Below are positions 1 through 9,405 of a stretch of 64,000 bases of DNA, in pieces. The translations under genes were made by a program, and so were the position numbers. Within the stretch, counting starts at the first letter, position 1. Every line of letters begins with the position of its first letter. The notes under the pieces are model-generated. The model made no database searches. It was not told the DNA's origin and saw only the letters and a list, made by a program, of their open reading frames with translations. The stretch comes from Xanthobacter sp. NM-25 (GTDB lineage Bacteria; Pseudomonadota; Alphaproteobacteria; Rhizobiales; Xanthobacteraceae), in NCBI RefSeq assembly GCF_022138605.1, contig NZ_JACBFS010000004.1, forward strand, positions 1 through 64,000, written 5' to 3'.

Positions 1-68
1 TGCTCCAGCACCAACCGAACCGCGCGGGCACGGACCTCGGCGGAGAACTTGTTCGTCGTCTTGCTCAT
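1..68 (-). CDS. IS3-family transposase OrfA, N-terminal fragment (runs off window)
   Basis: Only the first 22 codons are in the window, starting at ATG 66-68 on the minus strand. They read MSKTTNKFSAEVRARAVRLV, the typical opening of the small helix-turn-helix OrfA of IS3-family (IS407/IS2-like) transposases, which binds the element ends and is joined to the OrfB integrase domain by frameshifting. A CTGAGAG stretch upstream may be its ribosome binding site. The fragment is too short to say whether the element is intact. Confidence 0.65.
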   Translation of the reverse strand, partial: MSKTTNKFSAEVRARAVRLVLE

Positions 69-122
69 CGTGGCTTCAATCTCTCAGGAGTGGAAGCCTC
101 CGACAATCCCGGCGCGGTTCAG
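1..122 (-). mobile_element. Edge of an IS3-family insertion sequence
   Basis: The minus strand begins near 122 with TGAACCGCGCCGGG, which has the look of an IS3-family terminal inverted repeat, and about 55 bases later the OrfA reading frame starts. The rest of the element lies outside the window, so the other end and any target duplication cannot be seen. The right boundary (about 120-122) is placed where the Rha coding frame on the plus strand stops making sense. Family assignment rests on the transposase start and the end sequence. Confidence 0.6.
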
Positions 123-439
123 CCGTTAATTTTAACGCCAGCTCCTATACAGACCCCACCGGCCGTAATCTGCGCTCCTTCAACATGGACCGGGACGGCT
201 TCACCGACCTCGTCCTAGGCTTCACCGGTGCCAAGGCCCGCCAGTTCAAGAAGGCCTACATCGCCGCTTACAACACCCTGGAAGCCCGGGCCTTCGACGA
301 CCTGAAGCGGCAGGTGCAAATCCAGCGCATGGCGGACGCTATCGGCATGGCAAAGGCCATGGGTCTCATACAGCCCGGCCAGAAAGGGCGGCTGGAAGAC
401 ATCGTGCGGCCGTTCCTAGGTGACCTGTCCTCCACCTGA
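123..439 (+). pseudogene. Phage Rha-family regulator, 5' end removed by the IS element
   Basis: An open frame runs from the IS edge to a stop at 437-439. Before the first ATG (185) it already encodes a sensible Rha sequence (NFNASSYTDPTGRNLRSFN), then MDRDGFTDLVLGFTGAKA and QFKKAYIAAYN, which are the family signatures. Rha proteins are temperate-phage regulators (named for phi80 Rha) of about 200 or more residues, so roughly the first half of this one is missing. The simplest reading is that the IS3 element inserted into rha at about position 122, leaving the 3' half. The remnant marks this end of the window as former prophage or island DNA. Confidence 0.7.
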
Positions 440-1002
440 GGGACAGTGGCGGTGGAGCCTCCAAGGTCCGACCCCTTGGCTCTACGCCTCCACTTGCTTT
501 CCCTTGTGCCAGAGGCTTCGGCCTGTGCGGGGAATTTTTCCCAGACAGAGATTGAGCGCCCGTCACCCTCCTGAACGTGTCGCGCCTCCTAAAGGCGGGC
601 TCCAAGGTGGGCTCTACGGAGTGTGCGGACATTTGGCGGAAATTTCTGAAGTGCCCATCGATAGATAAAAGCCCGCGCGGTACCCCCCGTGCCCCCTCGC
701 GCCCACGCGAAATGGTCGCGCGAAACGGCAAACCGCGCGTGAAGGGCAAGTCACGCCCACCCGCAGCGCCAGCACAGGCGCCCGCAACGCATGTACACGC
801 GCCCACATGCCTGCGTTATTCCGCTTCTGTCGTAAGTTGACGGTCTGACTAAATCTGTATTGAACATCAACAACTCCTGAGAAAAATCAAGAATGTCTCA
901 GAATTGAGCTTGACAGTTCCAACGAGACGAATCAGTCTTTTCTCATGTTCGGAGCGACGATCGGCCCACGAACACTTCCCAACAACTTGAGGAAAGCTGA
1001 CA
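440..1002. other. Non-coding stretch with an operator-like inverted repeat
   Basis: I see no convincing gene here; the open frames are short, lack ribosome binding sites and resemble no family. The right part (about 840-1000) is less GC-rich than the surroundings. It contains a 6-bp inverted repeat CTGAGA/TCTCAG at 877-882 and 896-901 (spacer 13) followed by a TTGACA box at 910-915, an arrangement that could be a repressed promoter for the ORF at 1003. No good -10 box is visible at the usual spacing. Confidence 0.4.
877..915 (+). promoter_or_regulatory. Possible operator (inverted repeat) and -35 box
   Basis: CTGAGA (877-882) and TCTCAG (896-901) form a perfect 6-bp dyad, and TTGACA at 910-915 matches a sigma-70 -35 box. 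The gene at 1003 starts about 90 bases downstream. The -10 region is poor, so this is only a candidate. Confidence 0.25.
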
Positions 1003-1377
1003 GTGACCGATAGCACCATGACCTTTGACGAAGCCAAGGCCCTACAGGCCGCCCTTGAGGCGAGCGTGGCCCGTGCGGGGGCGTGGCTGGACCATCTGCG
1101 GGGCGACCATCGCACCGTGCTTGGCCTCACCCCCGACGAGGTGAAGTTCTCTCGGGAATGGCAGCGGGGGAAGGCGGTCTATGACGCGGCCTTCCGGCGC
1201 CTGCGGGAGTTCAACCGGGTGTTCGTGAAAGCCTACGCCCGAGAGCTGCGGGCCGAACGGCGTGAGCGTGAGCGTTCAGCGAACGTGGGGGACAGGGTGC
1301 GCAGTGCCCGCATCACCCAAGCCGCCAGAGAGGCCGCACAGGCGATGCCGCAGCCCACTGCGTGGGTCCCTCAATAG
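1003..1377 (+). CDS. Hypothetical protein of the mobile region
   Basis: The 124-residue product starts at GTG 1003 with a TTGAGGA Shine-Dalgarno stretch about 8 bases upstream; an ATG five codons later is the alternative start. It is rich in Ala, Arg and Glu, predicted mainly helical, and has no signal peptide or membrane segment. A basic patch (residues about 85-110, many Arg) could bind nucleic acid, but I recognise no family. It lies between the rha remnant and the resolvase and is probably cargo of the same element. Confidence 0.5.
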   Translation: MTDSTMTFDEAKALQAALEASVARAGAWLDHLRGDHRTVLGLTPDEVKFSREWQRGKAVYDAAFRRLREFNRVFVKAYARELRAERRERERSANVGDRVRSARITQAAREAAQAMPQPTAWVPQ

Positions 1378-1495
1378 GGCTCAAGGCCCTGTGAGACGAG
1401 GCGTCCGAAACTCCGGAATGGACCCTATCGGACGCCCTCCACACCGTCTCGCAGGGGAGCCCCCTAGAGAGACACGGGAAGGGGAGAACAGGACG

Positions 1496-2062
1496 ATGTA
1501 TGTCGGCTACGCGCGGGTGAGCACTGACGAACAACACGCAGGCTTCAATGCCCAGGTGACCGAGCTGCAGGCGGCAGGATGCGAGCGCGTCTTCAAGGAG
1601 CACGTCAGCGCCGTTGCCGCGTCCCGGCCGGAGCTGGAACGGGCCTTGGACTTCGTCCGCGAGGGCGACACCCTGGTGGTTTGCAAGCTCGATAGGCTCG
1701 CTCGATCCATCACACACCTATGGCAGATCGTGGGCGCCCTCGACGCCAAGGGCGTGGGCCTTGTCATCCGCAACCTCGGGGGCAGCCAGATGGACACCAC
1801 GAGCGCTTCCGGGCGCCTGACGCTGTCCCTGTTCGGGGCCGTAGCGGAGTTTGAGCGCAGCCTCATGCTGGAACGCCAACGGGCGGGCATCGCTAAGGCT
1901 CAGGCTGAGGGCAAGTACCGCGGCAGGAAGCCCACGGCACGGGCCAAGGCCGATGAGGTGCGGAGGCTCAAGGGCGAGGGCGTGAGCCCCACGGAGATCG
2001 CCGGGCGCCTCGGGATTGGCCGGGCGAGTGTGTATCGGGTGCTTCAGGAGGGACCCGCGTAG
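1496..2062 (+). CDS. Serine recombinase (resolvase/invertase family)
   Basis: The 188-residue protein has the complete small serine recombinase layout. The N-terminal catalytic domain opens MYVGYARVSTDEQ, giving the nucleophile Ser10 beside Arg8; then come KLDRLARS, the GRLTLSLFGAVAEFER helix that carries the dimer interface, and RQRAGIAKA. The C-terminal helix-turn-helix (about residues 150-185, GVSPTEIAGRLGIGRASVYR) binds the crossover site. Such enzymes resolve cointegrates or invert DNA segments. ATG 1496 is chosen because GGGGAG lies just upstream and homology starts there, although the frame stays open to 1262. It is the only recombinase visible in this remnant and is probably intact. 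Confidence 0.88.
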   Translation: MYVGYARVSTDEQHAGFNAQVTELQAAGCERVFKEHVSAVAASRPELERALDFVREGDTLVVCKLDRLARSITHLWQIVGALDAKGVGLVIRNLGGSQMDTTSASGRLTLSLFGAVAEFERSLMLERQRAGIAKAQAEGKYRGRKPTARAKADEVRRLKGEGVSPTEIAGRLGIGRASVYRVLQEGPA

Positions 2063-2221
2063 CGGGAGGAGGCTGGGTGAGGGGCGCGGGAGGGCGGACC
2101 GATCGGTCTACTCCGGCTTGTCCGTCCCGCGATCTGTTGTTTTGTTTCAGGCCCGCAACGGCCCATGACCAGCTCTTGAAGCCCGCTTGCCAGCCCCTTG
2201 CCCGACTCATCGACGCGCTTA

Positions 2222-2254
2222 TGGGGTCCCGGCTGGGGTCCCGCATGGGGTCCC
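2222..2254. repeat. Three direct repeats of TGGGGTCCC, 12-bp period
   Basis: The 9-mer TGGGGTCCC occurs at 2222-2230, 2234-2242 and 2246-2254, a strict 12-bp period, about 60 bases from the 3' end of tRNA-Glu. Evenly phased short repeats beside a tRNA 3' end resemble recombinase or excisionase arm sites of an integrating element. They could instead be the 3' coding remnant of a lost gene. Confidence 0.55.
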
Positions 2255-2316
2255 ATAGCCAACGCAGCTTCCGCTAACCCACTGAAAATGCTAGGATTTC
2301 AGGCACAAAAACAGCG

Positions 2317-2391
2317 TGGCGCGCCCTAGGAGAATCGAACTCCTCTCTCCACCGTGAAAGGGTGGCGTCCTAACCGATAGACGAAGGGCGC
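2317..2391 (-). tRNA. tRNA-Glu (UUC)
   Basis: The minus strand folds as a 75-base tRNA including an encoded CCA. The acceptor stem is GCGCCCT/AGGGCGC, the anticodon loop CTTTCAC gives anticodon UUC, the T loop is GTTCGATTC, and the discriminator is G. Its 3' end faces the mobile remnant at 1-2316, the usual orientation for an island attached to a tRNA gene. Confidence 0.95.
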
Positions 2392-2566
2392 TGACGCATT
2401 GCGCTTATAGGGGGGGGGCTTCGCCTCTGCAAGCACCTCAATGGAGTTTTCCAAAGGCATGCGAGCCGGCCATCACCGTGTCTCTGGGCAGGTGCTGAGA
2501 GGGAGGTCCAGGGTGCCTGCAGGGCGCATTGCGTGGCCGCGCGTGGGCAACGGATGGGGGTGTCGC

Positions 2567-2600
2567 GAAAAAGAAAATGGGCGCCCACCAGGGACGCCCA
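2567..2600 (-). terminator. Rho-independent terminator downstream of glnA
   Basis: On the minus strand TGGGCGTCCC, loop TGGT and GGGCGCCCA form a 9-bp stem with one bulged T, followed by ATTTTCTTTTT. This is a strong intrinsic terminator about 75 bases after the glnA stop. Confidence 0.8.
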
Positions 2601-2637
2601 AGTCTGCAGGATAACGTGCACGGCGTGCACATCAGCC

Positions 2638-2659
2638 GGTGCCCCGCGGACGGGGCACC
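2638..2659 (-). terminator. Hairpin immediately after glnA
   Basis: GGTGCCCCG and CGGGGCACC make a perfect 9-bp stem around a CGGA tetraloop, 15 bases past the glnA stop. No T-run follows, so it probably protects the 3' end of the message, with the terminator at 2567-2600 ending transcription. Confidence 0.45.
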
Positions 2660-2674
2660 GAAGAGGCGCAGGCC

Positions 2675-4090
<1,416 letters not shown>

Positions 4091-4138
4091 GTGAATGTCT
4101 ACCTTTCTGCGGAAAACTTTGGATTTTTCTCGGAGCGG

Positions 4139-4477
4139 TCAGATCGCGTCGAGGCCGGTCTCGCCGGTGCGGATGCGGATCGCTTCCTCGACGGATGACA
4201 CGAAGATCTTGCCGTCGCCGATCCGTCCGGTCTGCGCCGCACGGCGGATGGCATCGACCGCCTTATCGACCATTTCGTCGGCGAGCACGACCTCGATCTT
4301 TACCTTGGGCAGGAAATCCACCACGTACTCGGCACCGCGATAAAGCTCCGTGTGGCCCTTCTGCCGCCCAAACCCCTTGGCCTCGGTGACGGTGATGCCC
4401 TGCAGGCCCACGTCCTGCAATGCCTCTTTCACCTCATCGAGCTTGAAGGGTTTGATAATCGCCTCGATCTTCTTCAT
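4139..4477 (-). CDS. glnB: Nitrogen regulatory protein P-II
   Basis: The 112-residue trimeric signal protein binds 2-oxoglutarate and ATP/ADP and controls GlnE, NtrB and, in diazotrophs, nitrogenase regulators. It starts MKKIEAIIKPFKL, carries the T-loop uridylylation site ELYRGAEY with Tyr51, and the C-terminal signature TGRIGDGKIFV. ATG 4477 is chosen because the family begins exactly there and a GGGGAGA stretch lies upstream, although the frame stays open to 4606. Direct linkage to glnA is the classical alphaproteobacterial glnBA operon and distinguishes it from amtB-linked glnK. Confidence 0.96.
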   Translation of the reverse strand: MKKIEAIIKPFKLDEVKEALQDVGLQGITVTEAKGFGRQKGHTELYRGAEYVVDFLPKVKIEVVLADEMVDKAVDAIRRAAQTGRIGDGKIFVSSVEEAIRIRTGETGLDAI

Positions 4478-4533
4478 GCGCTCCGTCTCCCCTAGCTCAA
4501 CCCTCCGCCGCATGGTTGAGCCGGCCACTGTTA

Positions 4534-4549
4534 AGCAGGATGTGTGCCA
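4534..4549 (-). promoter_or_regulatory. Sigma-54 (-24/-12) promoter of glnBA
   Basis: The minus strand reads TGGCACACATCCTGCT, which fits the RpoN consensus TGGCAC-N5-TTGCW with a single mismatch and exact GG to GC spacing. Transcription would start near 4522, about 45 bases before the glnB ATG. NtrC-type activation under nitrogen limitation is inferred by analogy with other glnBA operons; I did not find a clear NtrC site pair. Confidence 0.7.
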
Positions 4550-4701
4550 CCCGCCCATTCTAGGGGACATGCCATCCCAGGGCGAAGATTGAGCTCTTAT
4601 GTGCACTAAAAACGTTCAATATGCCTACAGAAAAGGCAGAAAATTCGTGCGACCTTCGGCAACAATGTGCACGAACTAGGCATTGCCGAGAGGGGGCAGG
4701 G

Positions 4702-6189
4702 GTGTGTGCGCTTCTTGATCCACAGGAAATGGGCCGCGCCGATCGCGCAGCGGTGGCCATGGGCGTGCCGTCCCTGCGGTTGATGGAGAGCGCCGGGCGG
4801 GCGGTGGCCGACGTGGTGGCCAGGCGCGCGCTGGACGCTCGCATACTGGTCTTGTGCGGGCCGGGAAACAACGGGGGCGATGGCTTTGTCGCCGCCCGCA
4901 TCCTCAGTCAGCGGGGCTATCGGGTGCGGGTGGCGCTGCTGGGTCCCCGGACGGCGCTGCGGGGCGACGCGGCAGTGGTCGCTGGCCAATGGAGCGGGCC
5001 GGTGGAGCCGGCGGAAGGAGCGGACCTCGCCGCAGCCGACGTTCTGGTGGACGCGCTGTTCGGCGCCGGCCTGGCGCGCGATCTGGATGGCACGGCGCGG
5101 GCGCTGGTGGAGCGCATGGCGGTGTCGGGCCGGCCCATCGTCGCGGTGGACCTGCCCTCGGGCCTCGATGGCGCCACCGGCCAGATCCGTGGCGCCGTCG
5201 CGCCGGCCGAGGACACAGTGACCTTCTTCCGCCGCAAGCCGGGGCATCTGCTGGAGCCGGGACGGAGCCTGTGCGGCAAGGTGCGGGTGGCCGACATCGG
5301 CATTCCGGAGGCGGTGCTGAACGAGATTCGTCCACCCACGGCGGTGAATGCCCCGCAGCTCTGGGACGAGGTCTTTCCCGTGCCCCAGGCGGGCGGGCAC
5401 AAATACAGCCGCGGGCATGCCGTGGTGGTAAGTGGGCCGGCCTGGACCTCCGGCGCCGCCCGGCTCGCGGCCCGCGGCGCCCTGCGGGCGGGGGCGGGGC
5501 TGGTCACCATCGCCTGCCCGCGTGAGGTGCTGCCCCTGCAGGCGGCATCCTACGCCGCCATCATGTCGCGGCCCATGGAGGATGCCGCGGGGCTCGCCGA
5601 CCTGCTCGCCGACAGCCGGCTTCACACGGTGCTGCTCGGGCCGGGGCTGGGCGTGGGGCCGGAGACCCGGCGCAAGGTGGAGATCGCCGCGCCCGGACGC
5701 CGGCTCGTTCTGGATGCGGATGCGCTGACCTCCTATGCGGGCGCGCCGTGGGCCCTGGCGGCCCTGGCGACGACGGCGCAGGCGATGATCGTGACGCCGC
5801 ACGACGGCGAGTTCGCGCGCCTGTTCGAGGGGGAGGCCCTGCTGGCGCTGCCGGGCAAGCTCGCCCGGGCGCGGGCCGCCGCGGCGCAGCTCGGCGCGGT
5901 CATCGTGCTCAAGGGGGCCGATACGGTGGTGGCGGCGCCGGATGGGCGCGCCGCCATCGCCGAGAATGCGCCGCCTTATCTCGCGACCGCAGGCGCGGGC
6001 GATGTGCTGGCTGGCTTCGTCACCGGCCTGCTCTGCCAGGGCATGCCGGCGTTCGAAGCCGCTGCGGCGGCGGTGTGGATCCACGGCGAGGCTGCGCGCG
6101 TCGCGGGGCCGGGGCTGATCGCCGATGATCTGCCCGAGGCTCTGCGCGTGGTCTACACCCGCCTTTACGAAGCCCACGGGGTGGTCTGA
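4702..6189 (+). CDS. nnr: Bifunctional NAD(P)H-hydrate epimerase / ADP-dependent dehydratase
   Basis: The protein repairs hydrated NADH and NADPH. The N-terminal YjeF_N epimerase domain (about residues 1-210) has LMESAGRAVA and the GPGNNGGDG loop; the C-terminal ribokinase-like dehydratase (about 220-490) has HKYSRGHA, GPGLG, TPHDGEFARL and the ATP-site motif AGAGDVLAG. At 495 residues it is the usual size of the bacterial fusion. I prefer GTG 4702, with AGAGGGGG 5 bases upstream and family homology from DPQEMGRAD; an in-frame ATG at 4621 would add 27 residues unlike the family. It is divergent from glnB and convergent with the next gene. Confidence 0.93.
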   Translation: MCALLDPQEMGRADRAAVAMGVPSLRLMESAGRAVADVVARRALDARILVLCGPGNNGGDGFVAARILSQRGYRVRVALLGPRTALRGDAAVVAGQWSGPVEPAEGADLAAADVLVDALFGAGLARDLDGTARALVERMAVSGRPIVAVDLPSGLDGATGQIRGAVAPAEDTVTFFRRKPGHLLEPGRSLCGKVRVADIGIPEAVLNEIRPPTAVNAPQLWDEVFPVPQAGGHKYSRGHAVVVSGPAWTSGAARLAARGALRAGAGLVTIACPREVLPLQAASYAAIMSRPMEDAAGLADLLADSRLHTVLLGPGLGVGPETRRKVEIAAPGRRLVLDADALTSYAGAPWALAALATTAQAMIVTPHDGEFARLFEGEALLALPGKLARARAAAAQLGAVIVLKGADTVVAAPDGRAAIAENAPPYLATAGAGDVLAGFVTGLLCQGMPAFEAAAAAVWIHGEAARVAGPGLIADDLPEALRVVYTRLYEAHGVV

Positions 6190-6204
6190 CCGAGACCGGC
6201 GGCC

Positions 6205-7416
6205 TCAGGCCGTGACCTGATAGGTGGTCGTCGTCAGCGTGGCGCCGTCGCCGCCACGCTGGGCGACGATGGCCCATTGGCCGGCGGTGTCCGCCAGGAA
6301 GGCGATGCGGCGGGTGCTCTTGGCCGCGACCGGCACGGTGTCGTGCCACCAGGGGCTCCAGCCGTCGTAAACCGCATCGAGCAGGCGCACGGGATGCCCA
6401 TCGATGCGCACCGCCACCGGCGTGTCGAGGGCATTATCCAGGGTGAGCACCACCACCTGGCCCGCCTTCACAGGGCCGATCGGCGCGGCCGTTGCCCCGC
6501 CGATCTTCAGTGTGAACCGCGCGGCATTGGCAAACGGCAGCGTCTTCGGCAGGTCGTTGGCCGGCAGGGGCGGGGGCGGACCATCGGCAGGTGTGCCGCC
6601 GGCGCCGACGGGGCTGACGATGGCGAGCTGCACCGGCTCGGCGGCCGTGTCCAGGAGCAACCGGGCGGGATTGGCATCGCCGAGGCTCACCGCGAGATCG
6701 ATCCGGCCGCCGGGGGCAAGCTGCAGGCGATTGTCCTTGGGGGCGAACGGCTCGGCCGGCTGCCCATCGACCGCGATCACATAGGCGGCAGGGGCATCCA
6801 CCCGCAGCGGCAGGAACAGCGGTGTCGCATTGATGAGGCGCAGCCGCGTGCGGCCGTCCGCCGGGCCCTCGAAGGTGGGCGAGATGGCCCCATTCACCGG
6901 AAACAGTGGCAGACCGCTGGCCGGCGGAAAGCCCTGGATGAACAGGACGTGGTCCGAATCATAGGCCGGGGCGCCCGGTTCCAGCACCACCAGCGGGCCC
7001 GCCAGGGCGCGATGTGCCTGCGCCGGCGCGGCTGCATGGTACCAGTAGGTGCCGGCATCGCGGGGAACCAGGGTCAGCTGCTGCTGGGCGCCGGGCGAAA
7101 CCGCCGCCGTCGGCGCGGCGCCCTTGGTGGTGCGTACGCCATGCCACACCAGGGAGAGCGGCGCGTCGAGGCCATTCTGCAGCTGCACCGCCAGGGGATC
7201 GCCTTTCCTCACCCGCAGCAGGGGGCCGGGCAGGGCATCGTTGAAGAGGGCGAGGGGCCCCTGGCCCGCCAGCTCGGGCCGTTGCGCGGACGCGGCATTC
7301 AGCGGCACCGCCGTGGTCTGCGCGGCGGCGGTGCCGAGGGGGGCGAGCGAGCTGGTGCAGGCGAGGGCGCCCGCGCCCTTCAGCAGCAGTCTGCGGGAGA
7401 AGGTGTGCGTCGTCAC
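6205..7416 (-). CDS. Exported multicopper-oxidase-fold protein lacking most copper ligands (SufI/FtsP-like)
   Basis: The 403-residue product starts at GTG 7416 (GGAG 8 bases upstream) with a Tat signal, SRRLLLKG followed by a hydrophobic core ending AAAQ, so it should be folded before export to the periplasm. Three cupredoxin domains are recognisable. The first keeps parts of the copper motifs (LVWHG, TYWYH), but the C-terminal domain has GHPVRLLD instead of HPxHxH and no HCHxxxH. It therefore cannot form a normal type 1 site and perhaps no trinuclear cluster. This recalls FtsP/SufI, a cell-division-associated member that binds no copper. Function is inferred from fold only. Confidence 0.8.
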   Translation of the reverse strand: MTTHTFSRRLLLKGAGALACTSSLAPLGTAAAQTTAVPLNAASAQRPELAGQGPLALFNDALPGPLLRVRKGDPLAVQLQNGLDAPLSLVWHGVRTTKGAAPTAAVSPGAQQQLTLVPRDAGTYWYHAAAPAQAHRALAGPLVVLEPGAPAYDSDHVLFIQGFPPASGLPLFPVNGAISPTFEGPADGRTRLRLINATPLFLPLRVDAPAAYVIAVDGQPAEPFAPKDNRLQLAPGGRIDLAVSLGDANPARLLLDTAAEPVQLAIVSPVGAGGTPADGPPPPLPANDLPKTLPFANAARFTLKIGGATAAPIGPVKAGQVVVLTLDNALDTPVAVRIDGHPVRLLDAVYDGWSPWWHDTVPVAAKSTRRIAFLADTAGQWAIVAQRGGDGATLTTTTYQVTA

Positions 7417-7763
7417 GCGGGGTTCTCCAAAGGGCCGTGGCCTTCAGGCGCGGCGACGGTTCGGGCCGCCGCTGGGCCGCGGTGCCACGCGGCCCGATGG
7501 GAGCTTGGGCCGGGCCGCAGCAAAGGGCAAGGCACAACCACCGCAGAAGCAGTACGCGGCCGCACGCGCGCGACCCGGCGCGGCGTCGGCGCCCGCATTT
7601 TATTGCTGCGCGCCGCGTAGACCATGATATAAGCCGCGGCCCGACCGGCGCTTGCGCGCCCGGTCGAGCCTCCTATGGGTGTGGCCGCCTTTTCGGGGCG
7701 GCCAGCGCGGCGTGGAATGCGCCAAAGGTGTCAGCCGGTGCCGAATGGCGCAGGTTGCGGCAA
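7417..7763. other. Intergenic region upstream of tRNA-Leu
   Basis: There is no supportable gene in this 347-base stretch. A TATAAG box at 7628-7633 with a weak TTGCTG 19 bases upstream could be a promoter, and CGACCGG/CCGGTCG around 7640-7664 forms a hairpin. The divergent start of the multicopper-oxidase-like gene lies at its left edge. Confidence 0.4.
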
Positions 7764-7848
7764 GCGGGCGTGGCGGAACTGGTAGACGCGCGGGATTTAG
7801 GTTCCCGTGACGCAAGTCGTGGGGGTTCGAAACCCTCCGCCCGCACCA
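7764..7848 (+). tRNA. tRNA-Leu (UAG)
   Basis: This 85-base type II tRNA with encoded CCA has acceptor stem GCGGGCG/CGCCCGC, anticodon stem CGGGA/TCCCG with loop TTTAGGT (anticodon UAG), a long variable arm, and T loop GTTCGAAAC. Confidence 0.95.
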
Positions 7849-8052
7849 GATGCCGGTGCGCCAGGGTCGTTCCCGTTCGCGCACGCTGCCTTGGCGGCGG
7901 TGACGAAGGGCGGTCGGCTGATGGGCCTCGATCTGGGGCCCGGTCGGCCCGGTCTTCTCCGGAAGGTCGTAGATCCTCGCGCGCGATACCCGAGGAGCCC
8001 ATGGATTTCAGGTTCCGCCCGTCAGCGGCGGCAAGGATGTGAAGGCAAGACG

Positions 8053-9405
8053 ATGCAGGTGACCGAGACCCAAGCCGAAGGCCTCAAGCGCGCGTTCCGC
8101 GTGGTGGTTCCCGCCGCGGACCTGGACGCCAAGGCCGAGGCGCGCCTGAACGAGCTCAAGGGCCAGGTGAAGCTGAACGGCTTCCGCCCGGGCAAGGTGC
8201 CGGCGGCGCATCTCAAGCGCGTGTACGGCAAGTCGGTCATGAGCGAGGTGATCGAGCAGACCGTCAACGAGAGCAACGGCAAGATCGTCGAGGAGCGCGG
8301 CTTCCGTCTCGCCCTGCAGCCGAAGGTGACCCTGCCTGAAGACGACGCCCAGGGCCAGGGCCTGCTGGATGGCGGCAAGGACCTCGTTTACGATCTGGCG
8401 CTGGAGATCCTGCCCAAGATCGAGCTGGGCAATTTCAAGGAGATTGCGGTCGAGAAGCCGGTGCTCGAAGTCTCCGACGCCGAGGTGGACGAGACCATCC
8501 AGCGCATCGCCGATTCCAACCGCCCGTTCGAGCCGAAGACCGGTGCCGCCGAGACCGGCGACCGCGTGACCATCGACTTCACCGGCTATGTGGACGGTGA
8601 GAAGTTTGAAGGCGGTGAAGGCACCGACATCGACGTGGTGCTGGGCTCCAAGGGCTTCATTCCTGGCTTTGAAGAGCAGCTGGTGGGCATTTCCGCCGGT
8701 GAGAATCGCACCCTGTCCGTGTCCTTCCCCGAGGATTACGGCGCGGCCGAACTGGCCGGCAAGGCCGCCTCGTTCGAGGTGACCTGCAAGGCGGTGGCAG
8801 CCCCCGGCGCGGTCTCCATCGATGACGCGTTCGCCAAGACCCTTGGCATGGAAGACCTGGAGAAGCTCAAGGGCATGGTGCGTGAGCGCATCGGTGCGGA
8901 GCATGCCGGCGTCGCCCGCCAGAAGGTGAAGCGCGCGCTGCTGGACGCCCTCGACACCATGCACAAGTTCGACGTGCCGGAGGGCCTGCTCGACCAGGAG
9001 TTCGAGGGTGTGTGGAACCAGGTCCAGCAGGATCTGGCCAGCCAGAAGCGCTCGTTCGCCGACGAAGGCACCACCGAGGAGGAGGCCCGCGCCGACTATC
9101 GCAAGATCGCCGAACGGCGTGTGCGCCTTGGTCTGGTCCTTGCGGAAATCGGCGAGCGGAACAATATCCAGGTTGCCGATGACGAGGTGTCCCGCGCCGT
9201 GGTGGAACGGGCGCGCCAGTTTCCCGGCCAGGAGCAGCAGGTGTGGGAGTTCTATCGCCGCAATCCGCAGGCGCTGGCTTCCGTGCGTGCGCCCCTGTTT
9301 GAGGAGAAGGTCATCGATTTCCTCCTGGAGCTCGCCCAGGTGACCGAAAAGCCGGTCACCAAGGAGGAGCTGTACAAGGCGGAGGATGAGGACAAGGCGG
9401 CCTGA
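8053..9405 (+). CDS. tig: Trigger factor (ribosome-associated chaperone)
   Basis: The 450-residue chaperone docks at the ribosome exit tunnel and shields nascent chains. The ribosome-binding domain (about 1-110) carries the signature GFRPGKVPA; the FKBP-type prolyl isomerase domain (about 165-245) includes DRVTIDFTGYVDG; the remainder is the helical C-terminal cradle. ATG 8053 begins MQVTETQAEGLKR, the standard start; the longer frame reading into tRNA-Leu is rejected. It heads the tig-clpP-clpX-lon-hup series, an order conserved in many proteobacteria. Confidence 0.97.
   Translation: MQVTETQAEGLKRAFRVVVPAADLDAKAEARLNELKGQVKLNGFRPGKVPAAHLKRVYGKSVMSEVIEQTVNESNGKIVEERGFRLALQPKVTLPEDDAQGQGLLDGGKDLVYDLALEILPKIELGNFKEIAVEKPVLEVSDAEVDETIQRIADSNRPFEPKTGAAETGDRVTIDFTGYVDGEKFEGGEGTDIDVVLGSKGFIPGFEEQLVGISAGENRTLSVSFPEDYGAAELAGKAASFEVTCKAVAAPGAVSIDDAFAKTLGMEDLEKLKGMVRERIGAEHAGVARQKVKRALLDALDTMHKFDVPEGLLDQEFEGVWNQVQQDLASQKRSFADEGTTEEEARADYRKIAERRVRLGLVLAEIGERNNIQVADDEVSRAVVERARQFPGQEQQVWEFYRRNPQALASVRAPLFEEKVIDFLLELAQVTEKPVTKEELYKAEDEDKAA

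Noticed and set aside
366..806. Open frames in the 440-1002 gap
   Set aside because: They have low complexity, no start signals, and overlap each other in several frames.
2410..2418. Run of nine G residues
   Set aside because: It could be a slippage tract, but it lies outside genes and near no identified promoter.
4597..4672. GTGCAC pairs between glnB and nnr as NtrC sites
   Set aside because: Only half-sites are present; the full TGCACC-N5-GGTGCA pattern is not met on either copy.
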